From Glycomyces salinus (GTDB lineage Bacteria; Actinomycetota; Actinomycetes; Mycobacteriales; Micromonosporaceae), in the NCBI RefSeq assembly GCF_016428645.1, contig NZ_JAELXW010000034.1:23937-87936 (forward strand): DNA of 64,000 bases, given 5' to 3'. How positions within the stretch are numbered: position 1 is the stretch's first letter; the number at the start of each line of letters is the position of its first letter. A program made the position numbers and the translations under genes. The notes beneath the pieces are model-generated. The model worked only from the letters and a program-made list of their open reading frames with translations. It did no database searches and was not told the origin of the DNA. Below are positions 9,890 to 20,324 of the stretch, one piece after another.

Positions 9890-11577
9890 GTCTGACCAGA
9901 CCCGGCGACCTAGGCGAGCCCGGACCGCTTCCGAACGGCGGCCTGCGCGTCACCCCGCTCGGCGGCCTGGGGGCCATCGGCCGCAACATGACGCTGTTCG
10001 AATACGAGGGGCGCCTGCTGATCGTCGACTGCGGCGTGCTCTTCCCCGACGTCGAGCAGCCCGGCGTCGACCTGATCCTGCCCGACTTCACGCCCATCCT
10101 CGACCGCCTCGACGACATCGAGGCCATCGTCATCACCCACGGGCACGAGGACCACATCGGCGGCATCCCGTTCCTGCTCGAGCACAAGAACGACATCCCG
10201 CTGGTCGGCTCCAAGTTCTCGGTCGCGCTGGTCGAGGCCAAACTGCGCGAGCGGCGCATCAAGCCGGTCAGCAGGATCGTCGCCGAGGGCGATTCGGTCG
10301 AACTGGGGCCGTTCGGGCTCGAGTTCCTGGCGGTCAACCACTCCATCCCGGACGCGCTGGCCGTGGCCGTCCGGACCGGCGCCGGACTGGTCCTGCACAC
10401 CGGCGACTTCAAGATGGACCAGCTGCCGCTGGACGGGCGCATCACCGACCTGGCCGGATTCGCGCGCATGGGCGACCAGGGCGTCGACCTGCTCCTGTCC
10501 GACTCGACCAACGCCGAGGTGCCCGGCTTCGTCACCTCCGAGCGCGAGATCGGCGGGGTGCTGGAGAACCTGTTCGAGGACGTCCGCGGCCGCATCATCG
10601 TCGCGAGCTTCGCCAGCCACGTCCACCGCGTCCAGCAGGTCCTCGACGCCGCGGCCATGCACGGCCGCAAGGTCGCCTTCGTGGGCCGCTCGATGGTGCG
10701 CAACATGGCCATCGCCCGCGACCTGAGCCTGCTCCAGATCCCCGAGGGGCTGCTGGTGAGCATGGACGAGGCCGTGCGGCTGCCCAACGACGAGATCGTC
10801 TATATGTCGACCGGCTCCCAGGGCGAGCCGATGAGCGCGCTGGGCCGCATGGCCTCGGGCGACCACCGGCACATCACCGTCGAGCCCGACGACACGATCA
10901 TCCTGGCCTCCTCGCTGGTGCCCGGCAACGAGACCGCCGTCTACGGCGTGATCAACCGGCTGGCGCGCACCGGCGCGACGGTCATCCACAAGGACGTGGC
11001 GAAGGTCCACGTCTCCGGCCACGCCCCGGCCGGGGAGCTGCTGTACGTGCTCAACTGCGTCAAGCCGTCCAACATGATCCCGGTGCACGGCGAGGCGCGG
11101 CACCTCCAGGCGCACGCGCGGCTGGCGATCGAGTCGGGCGTCCCGGCCGACCAGGTGATCGTGGTCGAGAACGGCGACGTGGTCGACCTGGTCGACGGCC
11201 GGGCCTCGCTGATCGGGCACGTCCCGAACAACCTGATCTACGTCGACGGGCTGTCGGTCGGCGACGTCGGCGAGCCGGTCCTGAACGAGCGCCGGATGCT
11301 CGGCGACGGCGGCTTCATCGCCGCGACGGTCGTCATCGACTCCGAGAACGGCAAGGTCGTTGGCGGCCCGACCGTCTCGGCCCGCGGCTTCTCGGAGGAC
11401 CCGAAGGCGTTCGAGGGCGTCCTGCCGCTGATCGACGAGGCGATGGAACGGGCCGCCGCCGACGGCGTCACCGAGGCCCACCAGCTCCAGCAGATCCTGC
11501 GCCGGACGGTGGGCAAGTGGGTCAACGACACCTACCGCCGCCGCCCGATGATCGTCCCCCACGTGCTGGAAGTGTGA
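9886..11577 (+). CDS. rnj: Ribonuclease J (metallo-beta-lactamase/beta-CASP)
   Basis: 563 aa. A 5'-3' exo- and endoribonuclease for mRNA turnover and rRNA maturation. The zinc motif HGHEDH is at residues 85-90. The beta-CASP segment and KVHVSGHA, which contributes a late metal/phosphate-binding His, are present. Length is normal for the family. dapA-rnj overlap (ATGA) is the standard actinobacterial arrangement. A strong hairpin lies 22 nt after the stop. PNPase at the start of the window and RNase J here are the two major RNA-decay enzymes of the cell. Confidence 0.97.
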   Translation: MSLTRPGDLGEPGPLPNGGLRVTPLGGLGAIGRNMTLFEYEGRLLIVDCGVLFPDVEQPGVDLILPDFTPILDRLDDIEAIVITHGHEDHIGGIPFLLEHKNDIPLVGSKFSVALVEAKLRERRIKPVSRIVAEGDSVELGPFGLEFLAVNHSIPDALAVAVRTGAGLVLHTGDFKMDQLPLDGRITDLAGFARMGDQGVDLLLSDSTNAEVPGFVTSEREIGGVLENLFEDVRGRIIVASFASHVHRVQQVLDAAAMHGRKVAFVGRSMVRNMAIARDLSLLQIPEGLLVSMDEAVRLPNDEIVYMSTGSQGEPMSALGRMASGDHRHITVEPDDTIILASSLVPGNETAVYGVINRLARTGATVIHKDVAKVHVSGHAPAGELLYVLNCVKPSNMIPVHGEARHLQAHARLAIESGVPADQVIVVENGDVVDLVDGRASLIGHVPNNLIYVDGLSVGDVGEPVLNERRMLGDGGFIAATVVIDSENGKVVGGPTVSARGFSEDPKAFEGVLPLIDEAMERAAADGVTEAHQLQQILRRTVGKWVNDTYRRRPMIVPHVLEV

Positions 11578-11599
11578 GAGCTCACCAGCTTTCGGGGCT

Positions 11600-11634
11600 C
11601 CTGCGCGGGCGTGGCGCAGCCACGCCCGCGCAGG
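11600..11634 (+). terminator. Rho-independent-like terminator of rnj
   Basis: A perfect 15-bp stem (11600-11614 with 11620-11634) with loop CGCAG and no T-run, as is usual in high-GC actinomycetes. Its right arm runs directly into the -10 box of the next operon. Confidence 0.75.
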
Positions 11635-11640
11635 TATACT
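11635..11640 (+). promoter_or_regulatory. -10 box of the vapBC-type operon
   Basis: TATACT ends 7 nt before the ATG of the antitoxin gene, so transcription should start at or next to the A of ATG (leaderless mRNA). The -35 position falls inside the loop of the preceding terminator and has no clear consensus. Confidence 0.65.
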
Positions 11641-11647
11641 TTACGGT

Positions 11648-11860
11648 ATGACCATGACGACGATCAAAGTACCGAAAGTGCTGAGAGACCGCCTGCATCA
11701 GATGGCCTCTCAAGACGGGCTCACGCTCGCCCAGGAGATCGAGCGCCTCATGGAACGAGCCGTCCCGCGACCGAAGCCCTCCATGGGAATCGCCAGGAGC
11801 GACAAGCCGCTGACCGCCGAAGAGATCGACGCTGAACTCGCCGCGGGACTCGGTGAATGA
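11648..11860 (+). CDS. VapB-type RHH antitoxin
   Basis: 70 aa. The N-terminal TTIKVPKVLRDRLHQMA is a ribbon-helix-helix DNA-binding arm. The C-terminal half is acidic and should wrap the toxin. The stop overlaps the toxin start (ATGA). The pair is slightly poorer in GC and has more varied codons than the surrounding core genes, which suits a mobile accessory module. In this family the antitoxin-toxin complex represses its own promoter, here the TATACT box just upstream. Confidence 0.85.
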   Translation: MTMTTIKVPKVLRDRLHQMASQDGLTLAQEIERLMERAVPRPKPSMGIARSDKPLTAEEIDAELAAGLGE

Positions 11861-12288
11861 GGGCCACCATCGTCGACACGAGCGCGATCCTGGCGCTGTT
11901 CGACAGCGGCTATGAAGAGCACGGTTCGCTGGCTCGAGCAGTGAACGAAGACGACCGGCCACTCATCGTCTCCCCGTTCGTGGTGAACGAGGCGGACTAC
12001 ATGCTCCAGCGAAAATACGGAAACGACATCGCGATGCGGCTGCATTCCGATGTCGTCCACGGAGCCTTCGAGCTCGCGCAATGGAGCTCCATCGAGCACG
12101 CTTCGGCGCTCGAGATCATGCGATCATTTCTGGACGATGACTACATCGGCATCGCCGATGCTTCGAATGTCGTTCTGGCGGACCGATATCGGACCACGGA
12201 CATTATGACGCTCGATCAGCGGCGTTTCCGGAAGCTGCAACCGATCTGGGGAGCCGACTATTTCACGCTCATCCCGTACGACGCCTGA
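11857..12288 (+). CDS. VapC-type PIN-domain toxin (ribonuclease)
   Basis: 143 aa PIN domain. The Mg2+-binding acidic residues are in place: Asp7 (IVDTSAIL), Glu45 (VVNEADY), Asp101 (GIADAS) and Asp120 (MTLDQRRF). Family members cleave tRNA or rRNA when released from the antitoxin. Translation is coupled to the antitoxin through ATGA. The module sits between rnj and a strong terminator, on its own promoter. The target RNA is unknown. Confidence 0.87.
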   Translation: MRATIVDTSAILALFDSGYEEHGSLARAVNEDDRPLIVSPFVVNEADYMLQRKYGNDIAMRLHSDVVHGAFELAQWSSIEHASALEIMRSFLDDDYIGIADASNVVLADRYRTTDIMTLDQRRFRKLQPIWGADYFTLIPYDA

Positions 12289-12311
12289 CGGTGTTCGGAT
12301 CGGACCTGACT

Positions 12312-12339
12312 CCGGCCCGGCCGAAAGCGGCCGGGCCGG
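12312..12339 (+). terminator. Hairpin between the toxin gene and a convergent gene
   Basis: A 12-bp perfect stem, CCGGCCCGGCCG with CGGCCGGGCCGG, and an AAAG loop. It lies between two convergent genes and probably works in both directions. Confidence 0.7.
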
Positions 12340-12351
12340 GCGTGCCGTTCT

Positions 12352-13047
12352 CTATCCGGGGGTGACGGTCACCGTCGGGGCCGGGCCCTGGCCCGGTCCG
12401 GGGGCCGGGTGTTGCGGGGGCGGGCTCTGGTAGGCCGCCCGGTTCATCTTGACGTGCATGAAGAACGTGCTGGCCGCCAGCAGCGCGACCGCGAAGATCA
12501 TCAGGTATATGCCGCTCTCGGCGGTCACCTCGGTGTCGCTGATGCCTTCGTCGATGCTGTCGTACTGGGACAGCATCTCCCGGACCGCGCTGACCGGGTG
12601 GTAGGCGAAGGCCGCGGCGAACGTCGCGACGCCCACCGCGGTCATGCGGGCCGGCCAGCGCAGCGCCTGGCTCCCGGCGGCGCTCAGACCCACCGCCGCC
12701 AGCAGCACCACGACCAGCACCACCGTCTCGGCTCCGAGCGCGGCTCCGTTGTTGTCCAGGGAGGTAAGGCTGTAGAAGGTGTACGAGTCGGTCTCGTCGG
12801 ATTGGATCGAGATGCGAGGGATCAGCACCGACACGCACATCAGGATCAGCCCGATCAGGGCCATCGCCAGTCCCAGCGGCGACGGGCCCTCCCAGGCGCG
12901 GCGCGGCGGAGCCATCGGCGGCGGCACGGGCGGCATCTGCCCGGTCGGGATGGGGCCGGTGAACTGCTGTCCGGCCGGCGGCGGGGCCATGTCTGGCTGC
13001 TGTGAGGGCTGATACTGCTGGGGCTGGGAGGGCTCTGGGGCTGGCAT
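12352..13047 (-). CDS. Proline-rich four-TM membrane protein
   Basis: 231 aa, no recognised family. The N-terminal ~45 residues are Pro/Gln-rich (PSQPQQYQPSQQPDM). Four hydrophobic helices follow (~55-75, ~100-120, ~132-150, ~180-200). A short Pro-rich C-terminus ends the protein. An extracellular loop of about 25 residues lies between helices 1 and 2. I chose the ATG at 13047, which has a GGTGAC element upstream; a GTG at 13056 is an alternative. Function unknown. Confidence 0.7.
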   Translation of the reverse strand: MPAPEPSQPQQYQPSQQPDMAPPPAGQQFTGPIPTGQMPPVPPPMAPPRRAWEGPSPLGLAMALIGLILMCVSVLIPRISIQSDETDSYTFYSLTSLDNNGAALGAETVVLVVVLLAAVGLSAAGSQALRWPARMTAVGVATFAAAFAYHPVSAVREMLSQYDSIDEGISDTEVTAESGIYLMIFAVALLAASTFFMHVKMNRAAYQSPPPQHPAPGPGQGPAPTVTVTPG

Positions 13048-13100
13048 TGAAGTCACCGTCCAGATCTTACTGGCCCCCGGCCAGGGGCGCGACGCTCGAT

Positions 13101-13802
13101 TCAGGACCGCGGACGGATCGGCAGCGGGTTCGGCGGTTCGACGCGCAGCTCGTTGATCACCATGTCCGACGGGGCGTCCAGCACGCTCGCGATGGTCGCG
13201 GCGATCGAGTCCGGGCTGGTGGCGCGCCGCGGGTCGTAGTCGGAGTCGTGTCTCTCGCGCACGTGGCGCTGCATGTCGGTGTCGAAGTGCGAGGGGAAGA
13301 CGGACGTCACCCGAACCCCGGCGGCCTTCTCCTCGGCGCGCAGCGAGTCGGCCAGTGCCCGCAGCCCGTGCTTGCTCGCCGCGTACGAGCTCCACTTGGG
13401 CCCGGCGACCAGCCCGGCCCCGGAGTTGACGAACACCACGTGGCCGCGCGCGTTCCGCAGCGCCGGGAGCAGCAGCCGCGTCAGCTCGGCCGGGGCGACC
13501 AGGTTCACCGTCAGCGAGTCCTGCCACCGCTCGAGCTCGGTCCCGCCGACCGTGGCGATGTGGGCGATCCCGGCATTGTGGACCAGGGCGTCCAGCAGAT
13601 CGATCCCGGCCGCCTCGGCCGCCGCCGCGAGGCTCTCGGGCCGGGAGAGGTCGGCGATGAGTGCCTTCGCGTACGGGAGGCCCTTCAGGGCGTCCTCGTC
13701 GCGGGCGTGGGCGATCACCCTGTCGCCGCGCGCGGAGAGCAGCTCTGCCAGGGTTCGCCCGAGGCCGCGTCCCGCGCCGGTCACCAGAATCGTTCTCGAC
13801 AT
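13101..13802 (-). CDS. Short-chain dehydrogenase/reductase
   Basis: 233 aa classical SDR. The Rossmann glycine motif TGAGRGLG is at residues 8-15, NAG at ~76-78, a catalytic Ser in VNSGAGL, and YAASK (Tyr-x-x-x-Lys) at ~138-142. It lacks the longer substrate loop of fatty-acid reductases. The substrate is unknown. It is divergent from ftsK, and the 73-nt gap probably holds both promoters. Confidence 0.9.
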   Translation of the reverse strand: MSRTILVTGAGRGLGRTLAELLSARGDRVIAHARDEDALKGLPYAKALIADLSRPESLAAAAEAAGIDLLDALVHNAGIAHIATVGGTELERWQDSLTVNLVAPAELTRLLLPALRNARGHVVFVNSGAGLVAGPKWSSYAASKHGLRALADSLRAEEKAAGVRVTSVFPSHFDTDMQRHVRERHDSDYDPRRATSPDSIAATIASVLDAPSDMVINELRVEPPNPLPIRPRS

Positions 13803-13875
13803 GCGCTAGAGCCTAGCTCGACCGATCGGCATCGGTGCCGGTGTCGATGCACGCGGCAGCGGTAACGTATGGGGA

Positions 13876-16437
13876 ATGATGGCGAAGACTTCCGGGAAGG
13901 CGCGCAAGGCGGCGGCCAAGCGGTCCTCGTCGGCCAAGCGGAAGCCCACCGCTAAGAAGTCGGCGAAGAGAGCGGTCAAGAAGACGGCCAAGCGGGCGCC
14001 AGCTCAGCGAGGCAAGAGCACGACGGCCAAGGCCGCCGCGAAGAAGCGCCGTGCCGACGCCATCCCGGGCCCGATCGAGGCCGGCGGGATGGCGCTGCGC
14101 GGTCTGTGGGTCGGCACCGCCCGCGCGACCGGATGGGTGGCCCGCTCGGTCGGCAAGGAGGCCGCCACCGCCCGCGGGATCGACCCGGCCCACCGCCGCG
14201 ACGGCCTGGGGCTGCTCTTGATCGCGGCGGCCATCGTGCTGGCGATGGCCGTGTGGTTCGACGTGGCCGGTCCCATCGGCGAGCATCTCGCCTTCGGTCT
14301 GGACTGGGGCCTCGGCCTGGCCACCCGCGTGCTGCCGGTGCTGCTGGTCCTGTGGGGACTGCGCGTGATGCGCCACAAGCCGCCCGAGGAGGCCCACGGC
14401 CGCTCCCTGGTCGGCTGGACGGCGATCTGGCTCGCCAGCCTCGGTCTGCTGCACATCATCTCCGGCCTGCCGGTCGATCTGGACGACCGCATGGCCGGGG
14501 GCGGCCAGATCGGTTGGATCATCGGCGGCGGCCTGGCCCTGGGCGTTTCGGCCTACGCGGCCTTCCCGCTGCTGGTCCTGCTGCTGCTGTTCGGCGTGCT
14601 GGTCGCCACCGCCACTCCGGTCAACCAGATCCCGGCCCGGCTCGTCCGGCTCTGGGAACTGGCCACCGGCAAGGTCGAATCCTACGAGGACACCGAGGAC
14701 GCCGAAGGGGAGCGGCCGATGACGCGCCGCCAGAGCCGGGCGGCCAAGAAACTCCAGGAAGAGGAGGCCCGCAACGTCCACCGCGCCACCACGGTCCTGC
14801 CGCGGCTGGCGCCCGAGGAGGTCCCCGAGCTCAACGCCGAGCCCGCCGCGGACCGGGAGACCACCGCGATCCCCGAGCCGGTCAGGGAGCCGCCCAAGCA
14901 CACCCCGCCACCGAAGAAGGTCGAGCAGCCGACCCTCTCCGAAGGCTCGGCCGCCATGGACGGCGACTACGTGCGCCCGCCGCTGAAACTGCTCCCGAGC
15001 GGCCCGGCCGCCAAGAAGCGCTCGAAGGCCAACGAGACGGTCATCGCCGCCCTCCAGGAGGTCTTCGAGCAGTTCAACGTGGACGCCGCGGTCACCGGGT
15101 TCACCCGCGGCCCGACCGTCACCCGCTACGAGATCGAGCTGGGACCGGCCGTCAAGGTCGAGCGGATCATCCAGCTGTCCAAGAACATCGCCTACGCGGT
15201 CAAGAGCCCCGACATCCGCATCATCAACCCGATCCCGGGCAAGAGCGCGGTCGGCGTCGAGATCCCCAACACCGATCGCGAGGACGTGGCCCTGGGCGAC
15301 GTGCTGCGCAGCGACCTGGCCGCCTCCGACGACCACCCGATGATCGTGGGTCTGGGCAAGGACGTCGAGGGCGGCTACATCCTCACCAATCTGACGAAGA
15401 CTCCTCACATGCTGATCGCCGGCGCCACCGGCTCGGGCAAATCCAGCTGCATCAACACCCTCCTGGGGTCGCTGCTGATGCGCTCGACCCCCGAGCAGGT
15501 CCGGCTCCTCCTGATCGACCCCAAGCGGGTCGAGCTGACCCAGTACGAGGGCATCCCGCACCTGGTCCACCCGATCGTGACCAACCCGAAGAAGGCCTCG
15601 GACGCGCTCCAGTGGGTGGTCAAGGAGATGGACATGCGGTACGAGGACCTCGCCAAGGCCGGGGTCCGCAACATCGACGACTTCAACCGCAAGGTCCGCT
15701 CCGGCGAGCTCAAGGCCGAGCCGGACGCCGAGCGCGAGCTGCGGCCCCACCCGTACCTGCTGGTGATCGTCGACGAGCTGGCCGACCTGATGATGGTCGC
15801 CGCCCGCGACGTCGAGGAGTCGGTCGTGCGCATCACCCAGCTGGCCCGGGCCGCCGGGATCCACCTGGTGCTGGCGACGCAGCGGCCCTCGGTCGACGTG
15901 GTGACCGGGCTGATCAAGGCCAACGTGCCCTCGCGGCTGGCGTTCTCGACCTCGTCGCTGGCCGATTCGCGGGTCATCCTCGACCAGCCGGGGGCCGAGA
16001 AGCTGGTCGGGCGCGGCGACGGCCTGTTCCTGCCGATGGGCGCCTCCAAGCCCGAGCGCATCCAGGGGGCCTGGGTCGGCGACGACGAGATCGAGAAGAT
16101 CGTCGCGCACGCCAAGGACCAGATGGAGCCGCACTACATCGAGGAGGTCACCGCGCCCCCGGGGGAGAAGCGGGACATCGACCCCGACATCGGCGACGAC
16201 CTGGAGGTGCTGTGCCAGGCGGTCGAGCAGGTCGTGACCACCCAGTTCGGCTCTACCTCGATGCTCCAGCGCAAGCTCCGGGTCGGCTTCGCCAAGGCCG
16301 GGCGCCTGATGGACCTGATGGAGACGCGCGGCGTCGTCGGGCCGTCCGAGGGCACCAAGGCCCGCGACGTGCTGGTCAAGCCCGAGGAGCTCGACGGCGT
16401 GATCGCCTCCATTCGCGGCGAGCCGGCCGGCCCCTAG
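13876..16437 (+). CDS. ftsK: DNA translocase FtsK/SpoIIIE
   Basis: 853 aa. Pumps chromosomal DNA through the division septum. The N-terminal ~60 residues are a Lys/Ala-rich basic tail ([14 protein letters not shown]). Four TM helices span ~110-240, followed by an acidic/proline linker to ~360. The motor domain has Walker A GATGSGKS at 516-523 and Walker B (VIVDELADL, ~630-638). The C-terminal winged-helix gamma domain (~780-850; [17 protein letters not shown]) recognises KOPS-type sites. ATG at 13876, immediately followed by a second ATG in frame. It converges on the lipoprotein gene with an 8-nt gap. Confidence 0.96.
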   Translation: MMAKTSGKARKAAAKRSSSAKRKPTAKKSAKRAVKKTAKRAPAQRGKSTTAKAAAKKRRADAIPGPIEAGGMALRGLWVGTARATGWVARSVGKEAATARGIDPAHRRDGLGLLLIAAAIVLAMAVWFDVAGPIGEHLAFGLDWGLGLATRVLPVLLVLWGLRVMRHKPPEEAHGRSLVGWTAIWLASLGLLHIISGLPVDLDDRMAGGGQIGWIIGGGLALGVSAYAAFPLLVLLLLFGVLVATATPVNQIPARLVRLWELATGKVESYEDTEDAEGERPMTRRQSRAAKKLQEEEARNVHRATTVLPRLAPEEVPELNAEPAADRETTAIPEPVREPPKHTPPPKKVEQPTLSEGSAAMDGDYVRPPLKLLPSGPAAKKRSKANETVIAALQEVFEQFNVDAAVTGFTRGPTVTRYEIELGPAVKVERIIQLSKNIAYAVKSPDIRIINPIPGKSAVGVEIPNTDREDVALGDVLRSDLAASDDHPMIVGLGKDVEGGYILTNLTKTPHMLIAGATGSGKSSCINTLLGSLLMRSTPEQVRLLLIDPKRVELTQYEGIPHLVHPIVTNPKKASDALQWVVKEMDMRYEDLAKAGVRNIDDFNRKVRSGELKAEPDAERELRPHPYLLVIVDELADLMMVAARDVEESVVRITQLARAAGIHLVLATQRPSVDVVTGLIKANVPSRLAFSTSSLADSRVILDQPGAEKLVGRGDGLFLPMGASKPERIQGAWVGDDEIEKIVAHAKDQMEPHYIEEVTAPPGEKRDIDPDIGDDLEVLCQAVEQVVTTQFGSTSMLQRKLRVGFAKAGRLMDLMETRGVVGPSEGTKARDVLVKPEELDGVIASIRGEPAGP

Positions 16438-16445
16438 GACGGCCT

Positions 16446-17543
16446 CTAAGTGAAGTCGACCGAGATGTCGTGGTTCTCGTCGCCGCTGATGTTCATGTCG
16501 ACGCCGTGCTCGGTCCACTCGATCACACCGTCCGGATGGAACGAGAGGTCGAACTCCAGGGCATCGGCCGGGACGTCGTATACCAGGGTGAAGTAGCGGC
16601 CGATGTCGCCGCCCTCCCACTCCTCGTCGGTGTGGTCGACGCTGGAGGGGGCCAGCTCGCCGTCGGGGCCCTCGACCTTGAGGACCTCTTCGGCGTCGAT
16701 GTCCCAGATCAGGTCCAGTTCGGCCGATTCGCGCCACCACACGAACTCGATGGTCAGCCGGGCCCGGTCGTTCTCGGCCAGCCAGCCCTCGGTCTCGTTG
16801 TAGACCGACCGGTCGACCACGAACGAGGTCGAGTAGCCCCACCGGTCGAGGCTGTACTCGTAGCCGCCTTCGGACTTGGAGGCGCTGACCTCGTTCTCCA
16901 CCCAGTCGGTGGTGATGGTCTGCCGCGAGCCGTGGTAGAGCGCTTCGATCAGTCCCTCGCGGGTGCGTTCACGCAGGTCGATCGATTGGACGCGCTCGGA
17001 GTCGTCGACGGTCAGCGAGATCGGGGCGTCCTTCTCGACGACGGTGAAGTAGGCCGCGCCGGGGGCCGGGGCCTCGCCGTCGAAGCTCCATTCGCGTTCG
17101 CCGACGCTCAGCGTGGCCGTCAGCTCGGTGTCGCCGTCCACCTGGAGCGGGGCCTCCACCTCCGGTTCGGGCGCGAACTGGATGAGCGCGAACTCGTACC
17201 CGGCCGGGGGCGGGTACAGCGCCTCGTCGTCGCCGAACAGGAGCCGGGTCTGGTAGCCGTCGGGGAACTCCTCGAAGGTCGCGACGCAGTCGACCTGCAG
17301 CGCGAAGTGCGGCCCGATGAGGGTGCCCTCCTCGGCGGGGAGGCGGTAATCGTCTCCGTCGGGGCACACCGATTCGGTCGCCTCGGTGTTGTCGAAACTG
17401 TATCCGGCGCTGGTGTTGAGGGTCCCGGACGGGACGTCGCCGCAGGCCGAGACGGCGAGCGCTCCGGCGGCGGCGAGGGCGAGCAGGGGGGCGCGTCTGC
17501 GGCCGGCATGGGCCTGGGCACTGGCGTTGCCGATGGGGGACAT
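16446..17543 (-). CDS. Predicted secreted lipoprotein, function unknown
   Basis: 365 aa. A lipoprotein signal with basic RRR, a hydrophobic core and lipobox AVSAC (Cys34) is present. The mature part is acidic, Trp/Tyr-rich and predicted beta-rich, with no recognised catalytic motif. Two further cysteines (VCPDG, VDCVA) could form a disulphide. Divergent from rimO. Function not recognised. Confidence 0.78.
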   Translation of the reverse strand: MSPIGNASAQAHAGRRRAPLLALAAAGALAVSACGDVPSGTLNTSAGYSFDNTEATESVCPDGDDYRLPAEEGTLIGPHFALQVDCVATFEEFPDGYQTRLLFGDDEALYPPPAGYEFALIQFAPEPEVEAPLQVDGDTELTATLSVGEREWSFDGEAPAPGAAYFTVVEKDAPISLTVDDSERVQSIDLRERTREGLIEALYHGSRQTITTDWVENEVSASKSEGGYEYSLDRWGYSTSFVVDRSVYNETEGWLAENDRARLTIEFVWWRESAELDLIWDIDAEEVLKVEGPDGELAPSSVDHTDEEWEGGDIGRYFTLVYDVPADALEFDLSFHPDGVIEWTEHGVDMNISGDENHDISVDFT

Positions 17544-17690
17544 AGGACCAGCCTATGGCATGGCCGCAAGGCTGGGGCCGCATCGTACAGGAGGACGAGC
17601 TTCGCCGCGCATATCGCCACGCGGAGGGGTGTAAAAATGTGGCCCCGGCCGCCGCGCGGCGACGGACGGGGCGCCGGTGGGTACGCTTTT

Positions 17691-19142
17691 GTGGTGTCAA
17701 CAGCTCAACCGCCCGCAAAGACCGTAGCGGTCCTCACACTCGGCTGCGCCCGGAACGAGACCGACTCCGAGGAGCTGGCCGCGCGGCTGGCGGCCGGCGG
17801 GTGGAGCGTGACCGGCGACGGCGAGAACGCCGACGTGGTCATGGTCAACACCTGCGGCTTCATCGAGCAGGCCAAGGCCGAGTCCATTGACGTGCTCCTC
17901 GACGCCTCCCAGACCGGCGCGAAGGTCGTGGCCACCGGCTGCATGGCCGAGCGCTACGGCACCGAGCTGGCCGAGAGCCTGCCCGAGGCCGACGCCGTGC
18001 TCGGCTTCGACCACTACCCGGACATGGCCGCCCGCCTCGACGACATCCTGGCCGGGAAGCACCTGGACTCGCACCGGCCCGGCGACCGCCGCAAACTCCT
18101 GCCGCTGTCCCCGGTCGACCGGCAGGCCGCGGCCACGGTCGTTCCCGGCCACACTCGGGCGGAGCAGGCCGAGGCCGCCGCCGACTTCGCCGGGGCCCCC
18201 GCCCACCTGTCGGTGGTGCGCAAGCGCCTGTCGACCGGCCCGGTCGCGAACCTGAAGATCGCCTCCGGGTGCGACCGCCGTTGCTCGTTCTGCGCCATCC
18301 CGTCCTTCCGGGGCTCGTTCGTCTCCCGCACCCCCGAGGAGATCGTCGCCGAGGCCGCGTGGCTGGCCGGGGACGGGGTCAAGGAGCTCAACCTGGTCTC
18401 GGAGAACACCACCTCCTACGGCAAGGACCTGTCGGACCCGGACGCGCTCGAGCGCGTCCTTGAGGGCCTGGCCGGGATCGACGGCATCGAGTGGATCCGC
18501 CTGTCCTACCTCCAGCCGGCCGAGCTGCGGCCGGGCCTGATCGAGGCCATGTCCCGCATCGACAAGGTCGTGCCCTACTTCGACCTGTCCTTCCAGCACG
18601 CCTCGGCGAAGGTGCTGCGCCGCATGCGCCGGTTCGGGTCGACCGAGAACTTCCTGGCCCTGCTCGAGCAGATCCGCTCCCGCGCTCCCGAGGCCGGTGC
18701 CCGCACCAACGTCATCGTCGGCTTCCCGGGCGAGACCGAGGACGACTTCGAGGAGCTGATCCGGTTCCTGTCCGAGGCCCGGCTCGACGCCACCGGCGTG
18801 TTCGCCTACTCCGACGAGGACGGCACCGAGGCGGTCGGCCTCGACGGCCACCTCGACCAGGACGTGGTCGACGAGCGGGTCACACGCGTGTCGATGCTGG
18901 TCGACGAGCTGGTCAGCCAGCGGGCCGCCGACCGGGTGGGCCAGACCGTGACCGTCCTGGTCGAATCGGTGGCGGATGACGGCGTGGACGGGCGCGCGGC
19001 CCACCAGGCCCCGGAGGTCGACGGCTCGGTCGCGCTGGTCGGCGAGGTCGACCACCTGCGCGTCGGCGACTTCGTGACCGCGAAGGTGGTCGACTCGAAC
19101 GGGGTCGACCTGGTAGCCGAGGTCCTGGAGGAGCCCCGGTGA
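17691..19142 (+). CDS. rimO: Ribosomal protein S12 methylthiotransferase
   Basis: ~483 aa radical-SAM enzyme that adds a methylthio group to an aspartate of S12. The UPF0004 domain has its three cluster cysteines (TLGCARN, NTCGFI, GCMAERY). The radical-SAM CxxxCxxC is at ~194-201 (CDRRCSFC). A C-terminal TRAM domain (~400-480) binds the substrate. The ARN-ET-SE and [13 protein letters not shown] forms separate RimO from MiaB. Start is GTG at 17691 or 17694; GGTGGG spacing favours 17691. The stop overlaps pgsA (GTGA). Confidence 0.95.
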   Translation: MVSTAQPPAKTVAVLTLGCARNETDSEELAARLAAGGWSVTGDGENADVVMVNTCGFIEQAKAESIDVLLDASQTGAKVVATGCMAERYGTELAESLPEADAVLGFDHYPDMAARLDDILAGKHLDSHRPGDRRKLLPLSPVDRQAAATVVPGHTRAEQAEAAADFAGAPAHLSVVRKRLSTGPVANLKIASGCDRRCSFCAIPSFRGSFVSRTPEEIVAEAAWLAGDGVKELNLVSENTTSYGKDLSDPDALERVLEGLAGIDGIEWIRLSYLQPAELRPGLIEAMSRIDKVVPYFDLSFQHASAKVLRRMRRFGSTENFLALLEQIRSRAPEAGARTNVIVGFPGETEDDFEELIRFLSEARLDATGVFAYSDEDGTEAVGLDGHLDQDVVDERVTRVSMLVDELVSQRAADRVGQTVTVLVESVADDGVDGRAAHQAPEVDGSVALVGEVDHLRVGDFVTAKVVDSNGVDLVAEVLEEPR

Positions 19143-19720
19143 GGTCCGAGTCCCGGCCGGTGTCGCCGTGGAACATCGCCAATGTGGTGACCGTGGCCCG
19201 GATCTTCCTGGTCCCGGTCTTCGCGGTGTTCGTGGTCCTCTCCGGCATGGAGGACTCGGCGTGGCGGATGCTGGCCGCGGCACTGTTCGTGTTCATTTCG
19301 GCGACCGACTTCGTCGACGGCTGGCTGGCGCGCTCGCGGGGCCTGGTCACCGAGTTCGGCAAGCTCGCCGACCCGATCGCCGACAAGGCGCTGATCGGGA
19401 CCGCGTTGGTCCTGCTGAGCTTCTACGACGCCCTCCTGTGGTGGGTGACGGCGCTGATCCTGTTGCGCGAGTTGGGGATCACCGCGCTGCGCGTGGCCGT
19501 GCTCAAGCACGCGGTCATCGCGGCCGGGCGCGGCGGCAAGCTCAAGACGGTGCTGCAGATCGCGGCCGTGGCCTGGTACCTGTGGCCGTGGCCCGAGCCG
19601 CTGGACGCGGTGGGTCCGTGGCTGATGGGGGCTGCGCTGCTCCTCACTGTCGGAACGGGAATCGATTACCTCTGGAAAGCCTTTAAATTGAGGAGGGGTG
19701 ACGCGGGCCGGACGCGCTAG
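19139..19720 (+). CDS. pgsA: CDP-diacylglycerol-glycerol-3-phosphate 3-phosphatidyltransferase
   Basis: 193 aa integral membrane enzyme. Makes phosphatidylglycerol phosphate. The CDP-alcohol phosphotransferase motif DG(x)2AR(x)8G(x)3D(x)3D is complete ([12 protein letters not shown] then [10 protein letters not shown], ~residues 57-85). About five TM helices. GTG start overlapping the rimO stop. Actinobacteria often carry cinA next; here it is absent and clgR follows after 56 nt. Confidence 0.95.
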   Translation: MRSESRPVSPWNIANVVTVARIFLVPVFAVFVVLSGMEDSAWRMLAAALFVFISATDFVDGWLARSRGLVTEFGKLADPIADKALIGTALVLLSFYDALLWWVTALILLRELGITALRVAVLKHAVIAAGRGGKLKTVLQIAAVAWYLWPWPEPLDAVGPWLMGAALLLTVGTGIDYLWKAFKLRRGDAGRTR

Positions 19721-19776
19721 GCTTGCAGAACCCACTTAGGCTCGATGAGAGCGAACGCGGCGTGGAGGAGAGTTCG

Positions 19777-20208
19777 ATGGTCTTGTTGCGGGAACTGCTG
19801 GGGGAGACCCTGCGACGACGCCGCCGCGCCCAGAAGCGCACGCTGCGGGATGTGTCCAAGCAGGCCAACGTGAGTCTGGGATACCTTTCGGAGATCGAGC
19901 GGGGGCACAAGGAGCCGTCGAGCGAGCTGCTGGCGAGCGTCTGCGGGGCGCTGCGAGTGCGGCTGTCCGAGGTTCTGGCCGAGGTCTCGCTGGAGGTCGC
20001 CGCGCATGAGCGGGGCGCCGACGGGCCGAGCCGTCAGGTCGCGGTCCTGCCGCTGCCGCGGGATGCCGAGTCCGGCAAGGACACCCCCGATGAGCAGGCC
20101 CGACGTCGTCGCCCCGTGCCGCCCGGCGCGCCCGCTTCCATCGCGCAGGTCCGGTCTCGGCATCGTTGTGGCGAGGTGACCGATTCGGTCCTCCGCACGG
20201 CTGCCTGA
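19777..20208 (+). CDS. clgR: XRE-family regulator, ClgR-like
   Basis: 143 aa. The helix-turn-helix at ~15-70 ([20 protein letters not shown]) is almost the ClgR signature. Position downstream of pgsA and upstream of pspA matches mycobacterial clgR (Rv2745c), an activator of clp proteases and of the psp genes. The ATG at 19777 has a perfect GGAGGAG 6 nt upstream. The C-terminus is Arg/Pro-rich, ends in TAA and lacks the hydrophobic degron often seen in ClgR. Confidence 0.85.
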   Translation: MVLLRELLGETLRRRRRAQKRTLRDVSKQANVSLGYLSEIERGHKEPSSELLASVCGALRVRLSEVLAEVSLEVAAHERGADGPSRQVAVLPLPRDAESGKDTPDEQARRRRPVPPGAPASIAQVRSRHRCGEVTDSVLRTAA

Positions 20209-20324
20209 GGGCGACCGATGATGTAGTTTTGGCTCATGAACCGGTCACCCTGGCGCGCATTCGTGGCGGGGATGTCCGACACTATAGGGAAGTCGGCGTT
20301 TACATCACCGGAAGGACCCCGATA

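Noticed and set aside
13813..16842. 1009-aa antisense frame opposite ftsK
   Set aside because: GC-driven shadow without motifs.
14106..17690. Long plus-strand frame through ftsK and into rimO
   Set aside because: Only the part from 17691 encodes a recognisable protein; the rest is out of frame with ftsK and opposite to the lipoprotein gene.
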